Part shown: positions 1 through 11,425 of the stretch, one piece after another
Layout of the letters: each line of letters begins with the position of its first letter
Numbering within the stretch: position 1 is the stretch's first letter
Source of the DNA: Podospora pseudocomata
Taxonomy: Eukaryota; Ascomycota; Sordariomycetes; Sordariales; Podosporaceae
Assembly (NCBI RefSeq): GCF_035222375.1
Contig: NC_085890.1
Location: forward strand, 3,596,001-3,660,000
Length of the DNA: 64,000 nucleotides
Direction: 5' to 3'
The notes under the pieces: generated by a model
Seen by the model: the letters and a program-made list of their open reading frames with translations, nothing else
Databases searched by the model: none
Told to the model about the DNA's origin: nothing
Translations under genes and position numbers: made by a program

Positions 1-2069
1 AGAGGACCATCCGACCCTTCCCCACCTTTCCCGTCCCAGTCATCATTCTCCCTGTCTGGCTCCGTCATAAACTTCTCGATTCTTTGCATCGACACCCTGG
101 CATTAAGCAACGTCTGGAACATTTGCGGCATCTCCCGCAGACTGCTTTCCAACATTCCAAACAGATCCAGCGCCGGAAACGCGATATCCACAGTCAAAGG
201 TTTCTTAGAGATGAGTGTGTAAGCCAAAAAAGCTGCCAAAGGAAACAAGAAGCCGACCAGCGAGTTGATCGTCTTGATGAAGAGAGAGACAATGTTGGCC
301 GTGGCTCTCTTGACCAGCTCGGCCCTCCTGCTGTCCATGATCTGTTCCAACCAGGCGTCCTGCCAGTCATACCAGCGTAAATGTCTGATGGACTCGACAA
401 ATTGCGAGGTTCTTTGAAGCTTGACGTCCGTGATTGACCGGCGAGCTCTCTCGATGTTGACAAAGACCTTCATAAGGAGAACGTTGACGGCCATACCGAG
501 TAGAATAACAAGGGCACCGGATAGCGCGGCGGGCCCAAGTATCTTCCAAATAAGGTAGACCGAGAATAAAAAGTTGAACGGCTTAGTAAAGATATCGGGT
601 ACCTCCCAGAAGCGCTGTGCTACGTCGTATACGTCGCTGCGCAAGATATTCATGATCTTGCCGGTCGAGGAGGGAGAGTCGTCAGGTTTGGTTTTGATCG
701 TTCTGAGTTGAGGAATGAAGGGCTTGATAGTCTGGTAATGGTGATGGAACCATGCCGCGAGCCGCTGGTATCGGGTTGGCTCTACTTTATCGGCGTCGTC
801 GCTGTGCCTAGACTCACTGTCTGTAAGTGTGGTTTCCGAGGAGATGCCATCGGACGGAGATTCGGGCTGAGCCTGGGAGGCGCCCTCGATGGAGTCGGTA
901 GCGCCACCGGGAAAAGTGAAGGCCTTCCGACGAAGCGTCTTTTCGTATATCGTGGTGATCATCTCTCCGCGAGAGCGCTCGTAGTTGCGACGGCAAAACC
1001 AAATACTAAAGACAGACGACTGTGCCTTAACTAGCCTCCCAAACAGCGTGAGGCCCGCATAGATCATCGCGGTTCGTTTATCCGGCGGGCTAGACGACAG
1101 TGCACCGAGCAACTGTTTCAGCAGAACAGGCTCGATCAGCTCCACCGTGCATTCGAGTACTGCCAGACATGTCGTGATCACGAGGTCGAGGCCGTTCGCC
1201 TTTAGCAGACGGACGAGAACGGTGCCAGTGAGCTCTCGAAAGAGCGTGTGTAATCTTCCATGTTGAAACTCAAGGGCAAGAAACCACACGTCATCGTCGT
1301 TCAGTTGCCGGCTGTACCCGAGCTTCATCAATGGGCTTAACCACGACACAGTCATCCACTGCCAGGCTGTGATGAGATCTTCGGGACTGCGAGCATCAGA
1401 GTTTGGGGCTGTGAATGGCTTGCTGATTCCGGTACTTTCCGCGTAGGGTTCCCTCAACGGCATGTTCAGCATCACGAGTATCGAGGCGAAGGTCAGAGAG
1501 AGTTCGCCAACCCAGACAGCCGTCGAGGGCCAGCCATTGCCAGCAACATCGGGAACCACAATGAATAAGGCTAGTTCCACCAGAAGTAAAGCCCCTTGGA
1601 TCATCAAGACGGCGCCTGGAAGGGTCCTTGGACGCTCGAGGACGAGCATCGTGCTAGATATGACCTATCGACGTCCATATCAGCATCCCGGGCACAGATC
1701 CTGCCATGTGGGCGTAGCAAGGACAGGACTTACAGCTGGCCCCACGGGCATCAAGAGAACCTGGGCATTTTCCGGCCAAATGACTGCCCCCGTAACGCCC
1801 AACAGGGGAGCTCCAACAGACAACAACAAGAGTGACAAATTCCATATCGTCCACTTTGACCTTTTGACTCCCAAAGAGTCGCCCGTTTCCTGATCGATAG
1901 CAGAGATTGTCGTCTCCTCAGCAGCAAATCTGCGTAACCAGGTTGGGCGATACCTTGACCACACCGGGCCAAGCCCATATCGAAGTGTTACTGTCAGCAA
2001 GGCAATCCATAACGGAACGTGGCCCACGACGCCCAGGCATTGATGACTGAAGGTGCCCAGTGATGGTAT
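1..2069 (-). CDS. ABCC-type (MRP/bile-pigment-like) ABC transporter, N-terminal part, truncated by window edge
   Basis: Full-size ABC exporters of subfamily C move conjugated or toxic organic anions across plasma or vacuolar membrane. Reading the minus strand, one long frame runs from about 1664 to position 1. It holds the TMD1 entry motif (SWLSPLMKLGY), several hydrophobic helices, and the diagnostic GKIMNILRSDVYDVAQRFWE stretch, followed by NIERARRSITDVKLQRTSQF and FVESIRHLRWYDWQDAWL. The nucleotide-binding domains lie beyond the left edge. An upstream exon (to about 2069) gives TMD0-like helices and joins through a phase-0 intron at 1665-1733 (GTAAGT donor, GATAG acceptor). A CTAG acceptor just upstream of 2069 implies at least one more 5' exon, which I could not place; no good ATG is in frame. 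The substrate is unknown. The family call is strong, the 5' end weak, and a 5'-decayed gene is possible. Confidence 0.85.
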
Positions 2070-3545
2070 CTAGAACGTGTCAATCAACTTGTGCGTTTTG
2101 TCTCCAAGGCGGTGTAGTGGCAACGTACCCATATCCTCTGGCAGCAGCTATAGCAAGGCCATAAGCTGTCCCACCATCGTGAAGATGACGTGGACCTCAT
2201 AATAGCGCCTGGGTTCCTCCGCAAAATCCAGAGCCAATCGTCCAGCGGAGACGACATGGAGGAGAAAAAAAAAGAGTGATCAGGCCCCAAGATCGATATC
2301 CAGCAGAGACGAAAGCCCTATCCTATTAACATATCATGGGAGTCGGAGACATCTCCGGGGAGAAAGTGGGAAGGGAGCGCCGCCGAATCGGAAGACCGGA
2401 TGTTGGTTTAGCTACAGGTCAACGGCGAGGTTGATTGGAGAGAAAAGGGGGTTGCGGTGCTAAACTTGCACCAGCGGCCCCTCCTGGCACAGGGCCCATT
2501 GTTAACAGCCACGGGGCAGACCGGCGTACGGACGGGCGCGGTCGGAACCTTTGCCATCGTAGCATGCCAAGCTTGGTATCAAAATGCTCTCCGAACCGCA
2601 TCTGACAATCGAGTCTGTTCAGTCCTTTGTCTGCTCGAAAGATGAGATGAAATGACGAAAACTTGCCCTGCCAAGACTCGGCAATTCTCCGTGCGCGCGC
2701 TTATCAACTACGGCAGGACGTACCATACCGGTAGTGGAGGGAGTTCACATGGAATGACGGCAGCGGATGGAAATGGAGAGAGTCAGCAACACGAATGGTC
2801 CTGCAGGCGCGGATAAAGGGAGGTCGTACCGGTCACCGTCGCCGGCATCGCTGCGAGACAAATGCTTTGCGTGGGACACATTGCAGCACCAAGTGCCGGG
2901 AAACTGGGAAGGAGGCCAATCTGATGACACGAGGCAAAGGGAGGGTTGTGAGAAGTTTGGTCCACGAGATGCAATGCATCCACGGGGAGCATACCCGAAC
3001 CTTACCCCCCACCATCCCGCTACAGGGACCTTGAATTTAGGGAGGGGGCATCCTCTAAGGGTTGGGGGTGATGCGCTACACGGCACCGACAACTGAAACC
3101 AACTCGACGTGCATGTGCCGGGCAGCGAGCAATCAATCACACAGCATGGTGCCTCGTGACATCGAATGGTATTTGAGTCTCCGATTTGGTAACGCCCATG
3201 AGCAAATTTTTCTGCCTCCTGCAGACCGCCATGAATTGCCCGTTTCGACCTCCCAATGACCAGCTTCTCTGAACGCCATCCTCCCCTCGTGCTGAACCCC
3301 AGTGGGGGTCGCTGACTCAGCCAGACAAATAAAACAAATGGTATCTAAATTTGTACATATGCATAAGAACCCTAAAACAAAAGAAACATCTCATGCATGC
3401 CATGAGAAAATGACGGATGTCTGAAAACCTAGCCCTTTTCTTTTTTGACCCCCTCCCCCTCCCTCGCCCGCCTCCCTCCCTCACCGCTGCCTCGGCCTGC
3501 ATGAGTAGTTCAACCCCAACCTCTGCTTCCGTGTCTGGTGATCCC
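2070..3545. other. intergenic region, no supported gene
   Basis: About 1.5 kb between the ABC transporter 5' end and the stop of the next minus-strand gene. Short open frames occur on both strands but none has a domain, codon pattern or splice structure I can support. The part next to 2070-2290 may hold the missing first exon of the transporter. A C/T-rich run sits near 3448-3484, in what would be the 3' UTR of the neighbouring gene. Confidence 0.6.
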
Positions 3546-4598
3546 CTACGGCTGTCCAGTCCATCTGGGGCCCGGTGATTGGATGGGTGTGCCGCTCATC
3601 TCGACCGGACCTTCACCACCCGCTGCAGGGTGGCCGACCGGCACATCCAGTTCGTGAATGGGTGGCTGCACCGTCGACATGTGTGGTTGGAATGGTTGGA
3701 ATGCTGTGTACCTGTCGTAGGCCTGCGCCTGAGCCTGGGCTTGTGTGTCTGGGGGAAGTGACAGGTGCTCTGGGGACTCCCAGTTGTAACCACTAGCTCT
3801 ATTGTACGCAGCCTTCGCGGGCTCTGGCGATGGCATCCACTTCGGTTGATCTTGTGGCGGCCAGACACCTGTGTCGGGAGGGCTCACATACCCACCACTC
3901 GTGCCACTTGCCGATGGTGTAACAGACATGTGGGCTGTCTGGCTCAACGGTGGCTGCGTGTAGGAATCTGGAAGCATCGGATGTGATTCCTCCCCTTGCT
4001 TTCTCTTCTTGCGCAGCAGGAAGAAGACCATTCCAGCCACCACAGCAACCCCAACAACCGATCCGGCTATGATGCCAGCAAGAGCTGCCGTCGGTAGCCC
4101 TTGGCTTCCTTCGTCTGGGCTTCCTTCGTCTGCTGGTTCTGTTGAAGCCGGTGGTGATTCGGTCGAGGTAGTGGTACTTGTTGTTGAGGAGGTTGTCGTC
4201 GTGCTTGTTGGAGCAGTTGTTGTCGTTATGGATGTGCTGGTGGTTGTGGCCCCGTCCGCGAAATCCATAAACTGCTTCTCCGAGATGCCCATAGGCGTGC
4301 GTGAGTCCCTGCAAGCACCGCTCATCGTGTCATAAACTTGTTGGAGGTCATCCCTCGAAGATCGACCGAGGCAGGAGGCTGTGTTCTTGATAAAACCCCC
4401 TCCATTTTGGCAGAGGCATTCATTTGTTGTCTTAACAACACCCGTCTCGCACTTGGAGGCGTCGGCCGCCGCGTACATGCAACCCTGGGCGGTTTCGGGA
4501 TAGAAGTCAAAGTTGATCGAGGCCCCCTGGACTGTCGAGGCGAGCACGAGAATGGCGAGAGCAGAGGGAAGCGCCCGCAGTTTCCCGAGACTGATCAT
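3546..4598 (-). CDS. type I membrane protein with Cys-rich ectodomain and Ser/Thr stalk (sensor-like)
   Basis: Intronless, 350 aa from the ATG at 4598; the open frame extends slightly upstream, but without an ATG, and this start gives a clean signal peptide (MISLGKLRALPSALAILVLA). Order: signal peptide (1-25), a small Cys-rich ectodomain (26-110, about seven Cys), a Thr/Ser-rich stalk (120-165, probably O-mannosylated), one transmembrane helix (about 175-197, AALAGIIAGSVVGVAVVAG) followed by a basic stop-transfer stretch (RKKRK), then a 150-residue Pro/Gln-rich cytoplasmic tail with a QAQAQAQA run. This is the plan of fungal cell-wall stress sensors (WSC/Mid2-like). The Cys spacing does not clearly match WSC or CFEM, so I call only the architecture. 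Role in wall sensing is inference. Confidence 0.8.
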   Translation of the reverse strand: MISLGKLRALPSALAILVLASTVQGASINFDFYPETAQGCMYAAADASKCETGVVKTTNECLCQNGGGFIKNTASCLGRSSRDDLQQVYDTMSGACRDSRTPMGISEKQFMDFADGATTTSTSITTTTAPTSTTTTSSTTSTTTSTESPPASTEPADEGSPDEGSQGLPTAALAGIIAGSVVGVAVVAGMVFFLLRKKRKQGEESHPMLPDSYTQPPLSQTAHMSVTPSASGTSGGYVSPPDTGVWPPQDQPKWMPSPEPAKAAYNRASGYNWESPEHLSLPPDTQAQAQAQAYDRYTAFQPFQPHMSTVQPPIHELDVPVGHPAAGGEGPVEMSGTPIQSPGPRWTGQP

Positions 4599-6086
4599 CT
4601 TGGAGGTAGGTGGGGGCTTGTATAGAGAAAACAAAGGGTATTGATAGGCTATGAATCCGGCAGGACCATAGGCGAATAATCAGATGAAAATTCCCCGAAC
4701 TATGGCAGTAACGGTAGTCGTTCATGGGTCGGGTGAGGGTGTGCTCGTTGAGGAGACGCGAGAGGCAAACAGCCTGTTGTACCAATGTTGTGTATGATGA
4801 GCACACACAACATGAGAGACTGGACGAAATGGAAGAGGAAGGAGAAATAAAATGGGAAGGTTCAAGTCAGCTCGACTTTTGATAGCTCAGGAGGATGTGC
4901 TCTTACCCTGCCGGGTATGGCAGGGGGTTGAGGCTGAGTTTGGCAGGCAGTACTCTCCAGATCCCAACAGCGCGGACACAGCTGTCTCCGCCACCACCTG
5001 TCATCTTCGCCATTGGAGCATCAAAAAAACCTTTGGCAAGAAGTATGCGATTCAAGTGGGGGACTGTCGGATAATAGATCCGACAAGTTCCCAACCAACA
5101 GCTGGGAACAACACGTTGCTTCCCAAATCGTGCCGCCGGATGCCACCGTGTTCCGGCATCACTTGGTCTGTGCTTACTCGGACTGTCGCTCGGATCGATG
5201 AAATTGGGTATCATGAACGTGATGTAATAAGTCGGTCGCGGTGGAAGTCACCGCGCGACCCTGAAATCGCGTCCAAACAAGGCTGCGTTGAGCAAGGCAA
5301 AGAGGAATCTCAGGATTGAGGCTTGATGTCAGCTCCCGGCGCTTCTTCACCACAAGCCACAGGCCAAGCCACTAAAATCGCTGGTCTGACTTTTGCTTGA
5401 CCTCACTGGTCAGCCTTATGATGGCGCCGCTATTTTGGGATTTTGTGGTGGGTAGGTCAGTCTTGGAAGAGTGTTCGCCCCAACGTCAGGTCAAACCCTT
5501 TGAACGTGCTGTTGGATTTGACGGCAGGAGTTCGTCGTCCAAGCTATTTTCTGTCTGCCAAGCTGATTGAGCTTTATGCCTGAGGAAAAATGCAGGCCCT
5601 TTATGCGTTTGCATACAACACTGCCCAACAGTAGTAGGCCAAAGAAATGCAGCCCAGCTCCTCCATTGCTGGTGTCTCTCCTGCTGCTATTTCTTCATAT
5701 TCACAAGTGCCAAGTAGGGAACATCGCCATCGCTGGCAAGTGGCATCATATGTCTCGCTTGCATCCAGTCAAACGGAGCCGATCTTTTGCTTTCTTTCCA
5801 TTTTCGCTGTCAATGAATTGGAGAACGTGCAGTCAATCAATCAACCCCAAAGAAAACCCCACCTGTGTCATCCCATCTCCAATGACTGAGCTATGACGTA
5901 TGATACACCAATGGCCTCGAGCGGTTTCCATTGGGGTATTGGTCAAGCTACCAAACCAAACAAACACATGCTCACCTGACACGCAACTACAAGAAGAAGA
6001 CCCTGCGAGCTTTCAGTCCACCAACTTTCCAATTACATCTACACACAGCAAGTCTCAACAACCATACCACACACCCAACAATCACA
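4599..6086. promoter_or_regulatory. divergent intergenic region between the sensor-like gene and the SRPBCC gene
   Basis: About 1.5 kb shared upstream region of two divergently transcribed genes. A CCAAT pentamer lies near 5909, roughly 180 bp before the SRPBCC ATG, and the last 100 bp before that ATG are A/C-rich, as in fungal leaders. The 155-codon open frame at 4852-5319 has no recognisable feature and is not called. Confidence 0.45.
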
Positions 6087-6671
6087 ATGCCGATCGCAAC
6101 CACCAACGAAGTCATCGAGAGCGCCGTGATCCGTGCGCCCCTCTCCCACGTCTGGCACTTCATCAAGCTCGCTGAGTTCCCCAAGTGGTACTCCCAGATC
6201 AAGCAAGCCGAGCACATCGTCAAGGGTGTCAGCGACGAGACGGACGTGTACAAGTGGACGTTCAAGGACGGGAGCGTGGTGGAGATCAAGCAGGATGAGC
6301 ACAGCGTGGGTTCAACCTCTCTTCCTCAACACGGATGGTACTGACATGTGGATGGCACAAAAGAACCTGGACCACTTCATCACCTACAGTGTCATCAACA
6401 GCGAGCCCGAGCTGAGCTACTCGAGCGTAGTCAGCACGATTCGATGCTGGCCCGTCACGTCGGGCGAGTTTGAGGAGAGCACTTTTGTGAGGTGGACTTC
6501 CAAGTTTGCGAGCGATGCTGATATTGGTGGGTTTTGAAGCTTCAAGATGGCCATGGTTGGGTGCTGACATGCATTTTAGGTGTTATCGAGGATGCCAAGT
6601 ACAAGCGACGGGATGCGTTGAAGGACCTTGCGGCTGCGGCGCAGAAGATGGTGAAGGAGCATCAGAAGTAA
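6087..6671 (+). CDS. SRPBCC / START-like (polyketide cyclase-dehydrase-type) small protein
   Basis: Three exons, 6087-6305, 6364-6526 and 6580-6671, give 157 aa. Both introns start GTGGGT; the first has a TACTGAC branch site and ends AAAAG, the second has GCTGACAT and ends TTTTAG. Phases fit exactly. The protein opens with ESAVIRAPLSHVWHFI, then FPKWYSQIKQAEHI and DVYKWTFKDGSVVEIKQDEH, and ends with a long C-terminal helix (DALKDLAAAAQKMVKEH). That order (strand, two helices, beta sheet, long helix) is the SRPBCC lipid-binding fold. Fungal members bind hydrophobic ligands; no catalytic residues or ligand can be named here. The second exon keeps FITYSVINSEPELSYSSVVS, typical sheet sequence. 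Confidence 0.85.
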
Positions 6672-8127
6672 TGAGAAGATGGGAGGATGGAAGCAAGCTT
6701 TGTTTGTTATTGGTCATGATTTGGGAGACGGGTTCATGGGCAGAATATGGATATTGTAAGATGTTGATGCTAGGTTCCATAGCAGAAGCCTGTAAAATCG
6801 GAATGTAATGGCATTCTTTACGACTGGATCCACAGCCTGATGTTGCTCTTGAAAACTGGAGGTTCCCGTCTGGATCTCATACACATACACGGCATGACTT
6901 GGAGGAAGATTGCTGGAGAGAACCGGCGAAGCCTGAACAGGATCATTTTTCGATCGTTGTGCCTCTGGAGTAGGCCTTTACGTATCATCAAAGAGGTTCA
7001 AAAAGATAGTTAACACATATTAGAAGAATGCCAATAGGCATTGAAACATGCCTAATCTGTGAGTACAAGATAGTGAGTACGTATCGGAGAGATATTCAAT
7101 ACTTGTTTAAGGATGGCGACAGGCATCACGACAGTGTTACCATGACTTAAAGGAGAGCTCATTAACATTGGAAGACCAAGGAGATGCCGTCACCTAAAAT
7201 AGCTAATAGCCTCTCAAGTCGATGCCATTGCATGAAACACACCTACACATGAACCACGAACCTTGAATCCTCCAAAATGCCCTTGCTGCAGCCACACCCG
7301 TGCTACCGTCCCAGTGGCTACATTATTGCCGGCGACTTAGGTTGCACCTTTTTCCACAATGCACCACGACCATGGTTGAAATCTTGCGGTCCATGTGTAC
7401 CTCCTGCTTTTTTACATGGAAAATAGAGATTGATACTGGGATTGAAGACCTTTCAAGATAGCCGGCATGCCTCTGAATATAGTTAGTTGGCCTTGAATAT
7501 ATCTTGATAGGTATTAGATAATATTTAATAGACCTTTGAAGAGAGTAGAAAGGCCTAGGAAGGATCGTCAAAGAATTTTTATTATCCTGCAATCCCTTAA
7601 TCTTACCACTTGACCTCAGATTGCGTGCGGAAGGTCCGGATCTGAGATGGATTACCTATGGCCGAAATCACAGTCAAGCTGCTTGAAAAGCAGTCTCCTT
7701 ATTTCTGCTATACTTCTGTCTGGCATGGAATCGTCCCATAGTTAGATTTGCAAAAAGACGACCCCAAGCAAAAAAAAAAAAAAAAAGGGAAAAAAAAAAG
7801 GAGTTAGGCTTCGGAACCATCGTACAACCTGAGATGATTCTCACATCGGCTTGCTCGAGATCGTTAGGTACCTTGTGGAGGGATCCTTGGTACACATGCT
7901 ATGAGGGGATTTAGCGGTCGCGAATGAAACCAAGGTGTTTGATATTGTCCACCTTCATATTCTACGAGCTGCCCCGCTAGTCGATAGTAGGTAGAAGTCC
8001 CGCCAAATACCCCGTTCAATAAGGAGCGTAAACTGGAAATAGCTTGAAAATAAAATGAGCAGCGGGGCCGAGACAGCTGGGTCTTACCGTCCCAGCACAC
8101 TGTGTCGTGGAGAAGCGACAGGACCGA
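6672..8127. other. AT-rich intergenic stretch, left part of accessory island
   Basis: No supported gene. The sequence is visibly more A/T-rich than its surroundings (about 6950-7600), with an A-tract at 7769-7798 interrupted by GGG. A short block at 7525-7557 recurs at 28873-28905. Base composition of this kind in Sordariales often marks old repeats altered by RIP, but I cannot compute RIP indices here. Confidence 0.4.
7525..7557 (+). repeat. short dispersed repeat, copy 1
   Basis: This 33-base block matches 28873-28905 at 28 of 33 positions in the same orientation. Both begin TTAATAG, contain CCTTTGAAGA and end AAGGCCTA. The neighbouring sequence also repeats pieces of the same words (TTTCAAGAT, AGGCCT), so it may be an eroded longer element. 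No family can be named. Confidence 0.4.
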
Positions 8128-9602
8128 CTACAACTCCCATTTCATGTACTCGCGTTCCCTACCACTGATTGACTTCCATTTCCCTCGGATGGTATAGACG
8201 ATGGCAGCACTCTTAATTGTTCCACGCCAAGGATCCTCATTGATGAGTGGTGAGTTGCTGAAGAACTTGTTGCTGATGTAGATACGCTCGTTTCTTGACG
8301 CAGCCTCGTAAAGCCTTCGGTACACTGTCGGGTGCGTGATCTGCTCCAAGCCATAGATAACAGCGTAGATCTTGATGCGGCCCGGGACCTCCGGAGGCCA
8401 GGCACTGGCCAGCGTCACCCCTGGTGGCTGCGTTTTGATATCATCCGAGGTAAGAGTCTAAATAGTATCCTCGCCAGCCTTGGAAACGAAGACCCGCTTT
8501 TCGTCAGTAGGGCTGTCGCCAAAGGTCTACACAAGGCTCAGTGACTTGGGGTTCACGGGCCATGGGTCGCGAATAGGGAATGTACGGGCGTTAACGACCA
8601 GGTTTTCGACAGGGGGAAAAATAAATCTTCCCAAGAAGGTTACGTCCTGGCCTCCGTAATGAGCGGCAAGTAGCCTGGGAGCTTTTTTCTCCTTGGGGAC
8701 AGGCATCTCGTTGGCATGAACAATGAGGCCGTGCTTGGCAAACTGCCGAGCAACATGGAAAACCTGAGACATGTGAGACCTGAGCAACACAATCCAACAC
8801 CGGGTAATGAAGAGATAGCATACCATATTCCAGGCCTTCACGGTGCGGTCCACGCTAATTTTGACAATGACACCGCTCACGTGGCTCTCGGGCATGACAC
8901 GGCCCAAAAGGCTCTCCAAATTCCTGATGAGTGAGTCTGCGTTCGTTTTCATTTGGCCCATACCATCTAATAGTAAGTTTCATGTCAGTTGCAGTCGGGT
9001 CGGTAGCGCAAATTGGATTGGCCGTATACTGACCCATCATGTTTTGTAGACAGGCCTGAGACGGTGCTATCATGTTCGGGAAAGACGATGAAGGTGGACG
9101 CAAAATCATTGAATGCGAGGACGGTAACAGCAGGCAGAGAAGATTAAATTGTACTAACAAGTTCAATCATTGGGTTGATCCCGTTGGTCTGAAAGATAGC
9201 ACAATGCTGATGTATCGTAGTCAACACATCAACAATCAACTTTGGCAAGGCGCGTTAGTAATCGGAGTCTTCATGTAAGGTAATGAGTTGAGGTTGGCCA
9301 CACACCTCGTAATTCCCTTTCTTGAGGTTGGTCGTGTGAAAATCAGCAAAGGGGTACTTGGCTCGGAATTGGTCTGGTGTCTTCGGGAAAACGAAAGAGG
9401 TGGCGATGTAGAGTTGGAGCTTTGTGAAAAGAGTATCATCGAGCGAGAAGCCATGAGTGCCGTCTACATCGGCTCCTACTGTCTCCTGATACACGATTTG
9501 TATCCCAGTTGCTGTCGGCTGAGCTTGCCGAAGAAAAGTAAGAGCCTGCTCCCCAAAGGTATCCAGAGCGGCTTGAGGGGCAAGAACTTGGACGGTCGCC
9601 AT
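8128..9602 (-). pseudogene. duplicated YG-DVT / DPWP-KS domain protein, interrupted by two in-frame TAG codons
   Basis: Five exons on the minus strand have matching phases: 9602-9306, 9239-9155, 9066-9034, 8966-8824 and 8763-8128. The first intron has a perfect TACTAAC branch site. The start MATVQVLAPQAAL is at 9602. The last exon holds two related units. Unit 1 reads LLAAHYGGQDVT ... FPIRDPWPVNPKSLSLV, unit 2 reads IYAVIYGLEQIT ... INEDPWRGTIKSAAIVYTI. This pattern (YG, [DI]T, DPW.G, KS) is seen in many fungal proteins of unknown function and resembles the C-terminal DnaJ-C11-type domain (from memory). Two TAG codons (8527-8529 and 8455-8457 region) interrupt unit 1 and the linker; both are one C-to-T change from CAG in a CpA context. 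The frame stays open otherwise for 398 codons. A 75-nt intron removing both stops is possible but has a weak donor. Confidence 0.6.
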
Positions 9603-10835
9603 ATTGAGATGCAATCCAAACTGTCCTTGACAAGTGAAGCTTCGATACGGTTTGGCAGAAGCGAAGGGGCAGAGCCTTCATGTACGTCTTCTTCAAAAGT
9701 AATGCCACCTCAGCTTTCGAGGCCTTCGTCACCCATCTGTCATCATTCAGCTTATGCGAACCATTTCTATAAGACAAACGCCGCTGCGTCCTTTTCTTTG
9801 ACTTGTGGCGTTTGATGCCGACCAACACCACCTAGCCCTTCGTGTTCAGGTAATCCGCAACTTGCAGCAAGTCGCCTTCTAGGCAACCATTTTTGTTGGG
9901 ATGCACTATTCTTATTGGGGAACAGAATTCTCGTAGGGAATTACGTCATCACTGTCTTGTTATTTATTGGACCTTTGATTACCTCCTTAGGCATATTCAA
10001 ATGATGTCGTGACACGAAAAGTAAAAGTCTGGAGTCAAACTTCTTTCCTCCCACAACATGTTGCTCAATTTTCCCGCAGTTGCCTTGTAAAGTACCCCCC
10101 CAGCCGATGCTTCACAAGGCTTTAGTTTGGAGGGATCATGGCTTTATACCCAATGGTTTCAAAACACGCAGGTATTTTGGATTGGAATGGTCTGGAACGC
10201 ACAGCTTCTGTTGAGACTCTATGCAGCCCGATATCGATATTCGAGTCTCTTTCTCTCCCAGTTGGAGCAATTTCACACCGCAAACCTACTTGAGCCAATG
10301 TCGACTTTGCCAAGCGATTTGAGGGACTTTACCAGACTAGTGCAGCTGGGCTGATATTGATGTCGGATGGCGGATTGGTGAGGACTGCAGATAAAATGCA
10401 AGCCACTTGGGCCCAATATGGCCAGTATTAGGACGAACCGAAAATGGTGTGGCTCGGGGGTTTGCTCTGTCCATTCGACGGCAACTGGCTACGAAAGAAG
10501 CACTTGCAGCGGCTTGTTTGAAAGTAGAATAGGTAGGTTTTGAGCATACATGCGGCTGAAGAGCAGCGTCTTCTAGGCAGGCAGGCATGATGGAGAGGTG
10601 GTGAGGGGAGAGACCTGCCAGGTTCAGACAAGCAAGTACCCAGAAATGAGCAGGCGTGATATCAGGAGAGAAATGAAAAGGCAAAATATTATTGTTCTTT
10701 AGTTTCTGACCAAAGGATTGGAAAAAGGTGGATTTTTGGTCTTGTCGATTCTTACCATCAATGCCTTGCCTTGCATTGCTTTGATACAGTCCAGTGCTTT
10801 TAGAGTGTCAAGAAGCAGGATTGTCTCTTTGCATC
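9603..10835. other. AT-rich intergenic stretch, nothing recognised
   Basis: No supported gene on either strand. Open frames of 60-175 codons overlap here but show no domain and lie antisense to the neighbouring gene or in AT-rich sequence. It probably includes the promoter of the minus-strand gene that starts at 9602. Confidence 0.45.
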
Positions 10836-11169
10836 ATGAATTTCAAGATTGCGTCGGACCAAATGGTCAATGGTTTTACTCTGCAAGAGAAGACTTTTGC
10901 CAAAGACTACGCTGAAGCAGCGTATCTCGATGCGGACAGTCGTACGGTATGTGGGCTTCTGGCTCTTTTAAAGTTAATTTTTGACAGGACTGACAGAGCG
11001 GCCAGGTTTATCTCCGCTCTCCCGTCAGCGCCTGAACGAGTCCCTGGCACAGGCCAACCGTCTTGTCAGAGATGCCAATTTGAATACCGCCCTTCATCGA
11101 CTTGTGGTGTTCTTCCTGGTCAAGGGAAATATATTGCCGCTTTTAGACTTGGGTGGGGTGTGTAGTTAG
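10836..11169 (+). CDS. small spliced hypothetical protein
   Basis: Unrecognised. Exons 10836-10941 and 10988-11169 join through a 46-nt intron (GTACGG donor, TTGACAG acceptor) with matching phase and give 95 aa beginning MNFKIASDQMVNGF. The second exon (LTERPGLSPLSRQRL, then ANRLVRDANLNTALHRLVVFF) looks helical and coding-like. It may be a fragment of a longer gene whose next exon lies further right, for example the piece near 11426. No signal peptide or known motif. Confidence 0.3.
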
Positions 11170-11425
11170 GAGCAGCACTGCCTCTTCCACCCTACCACCC
11201 TGTCAATTTCAGCTTGGAAAAAATGTGTTTGATTTCGAAATGTCTAAATTAACCAGCTTAAGTTCGAATAACGAATTTGCAATTCAAGGTAAAGGCGAAG
11301 TTGAATCGTCATATAAACCATCGTACTGCTTGTCTTAACTACAGTTCCATTTCATATTTACAAACCTACCTAAGCTTCTTTATTACTTCCTATTAACAAA
11401 TTAGCACTTATGGCGTCATACCTCC

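Noticed and set aside
3448-3484. C/T-rich run read as a possible G-quadruplex on the minus strand
   Set aside because: It is a plain polypyrimidine tract in a 3' UTR; run lengths are irregular and nothing else supports a structured element.
4852-5319. 155-codon plus-strand open frame before the SRPBCC gene
   Set aside because: No domain, odd mixed composition, and it lies in a divergent promoter region.
9288-9831. Long open frames on both strands over the duplicated-domain gene
   Set aside because: They are antisense or out-of-frame shadows of the real exon at 9306-9602 and its upstream sequence.
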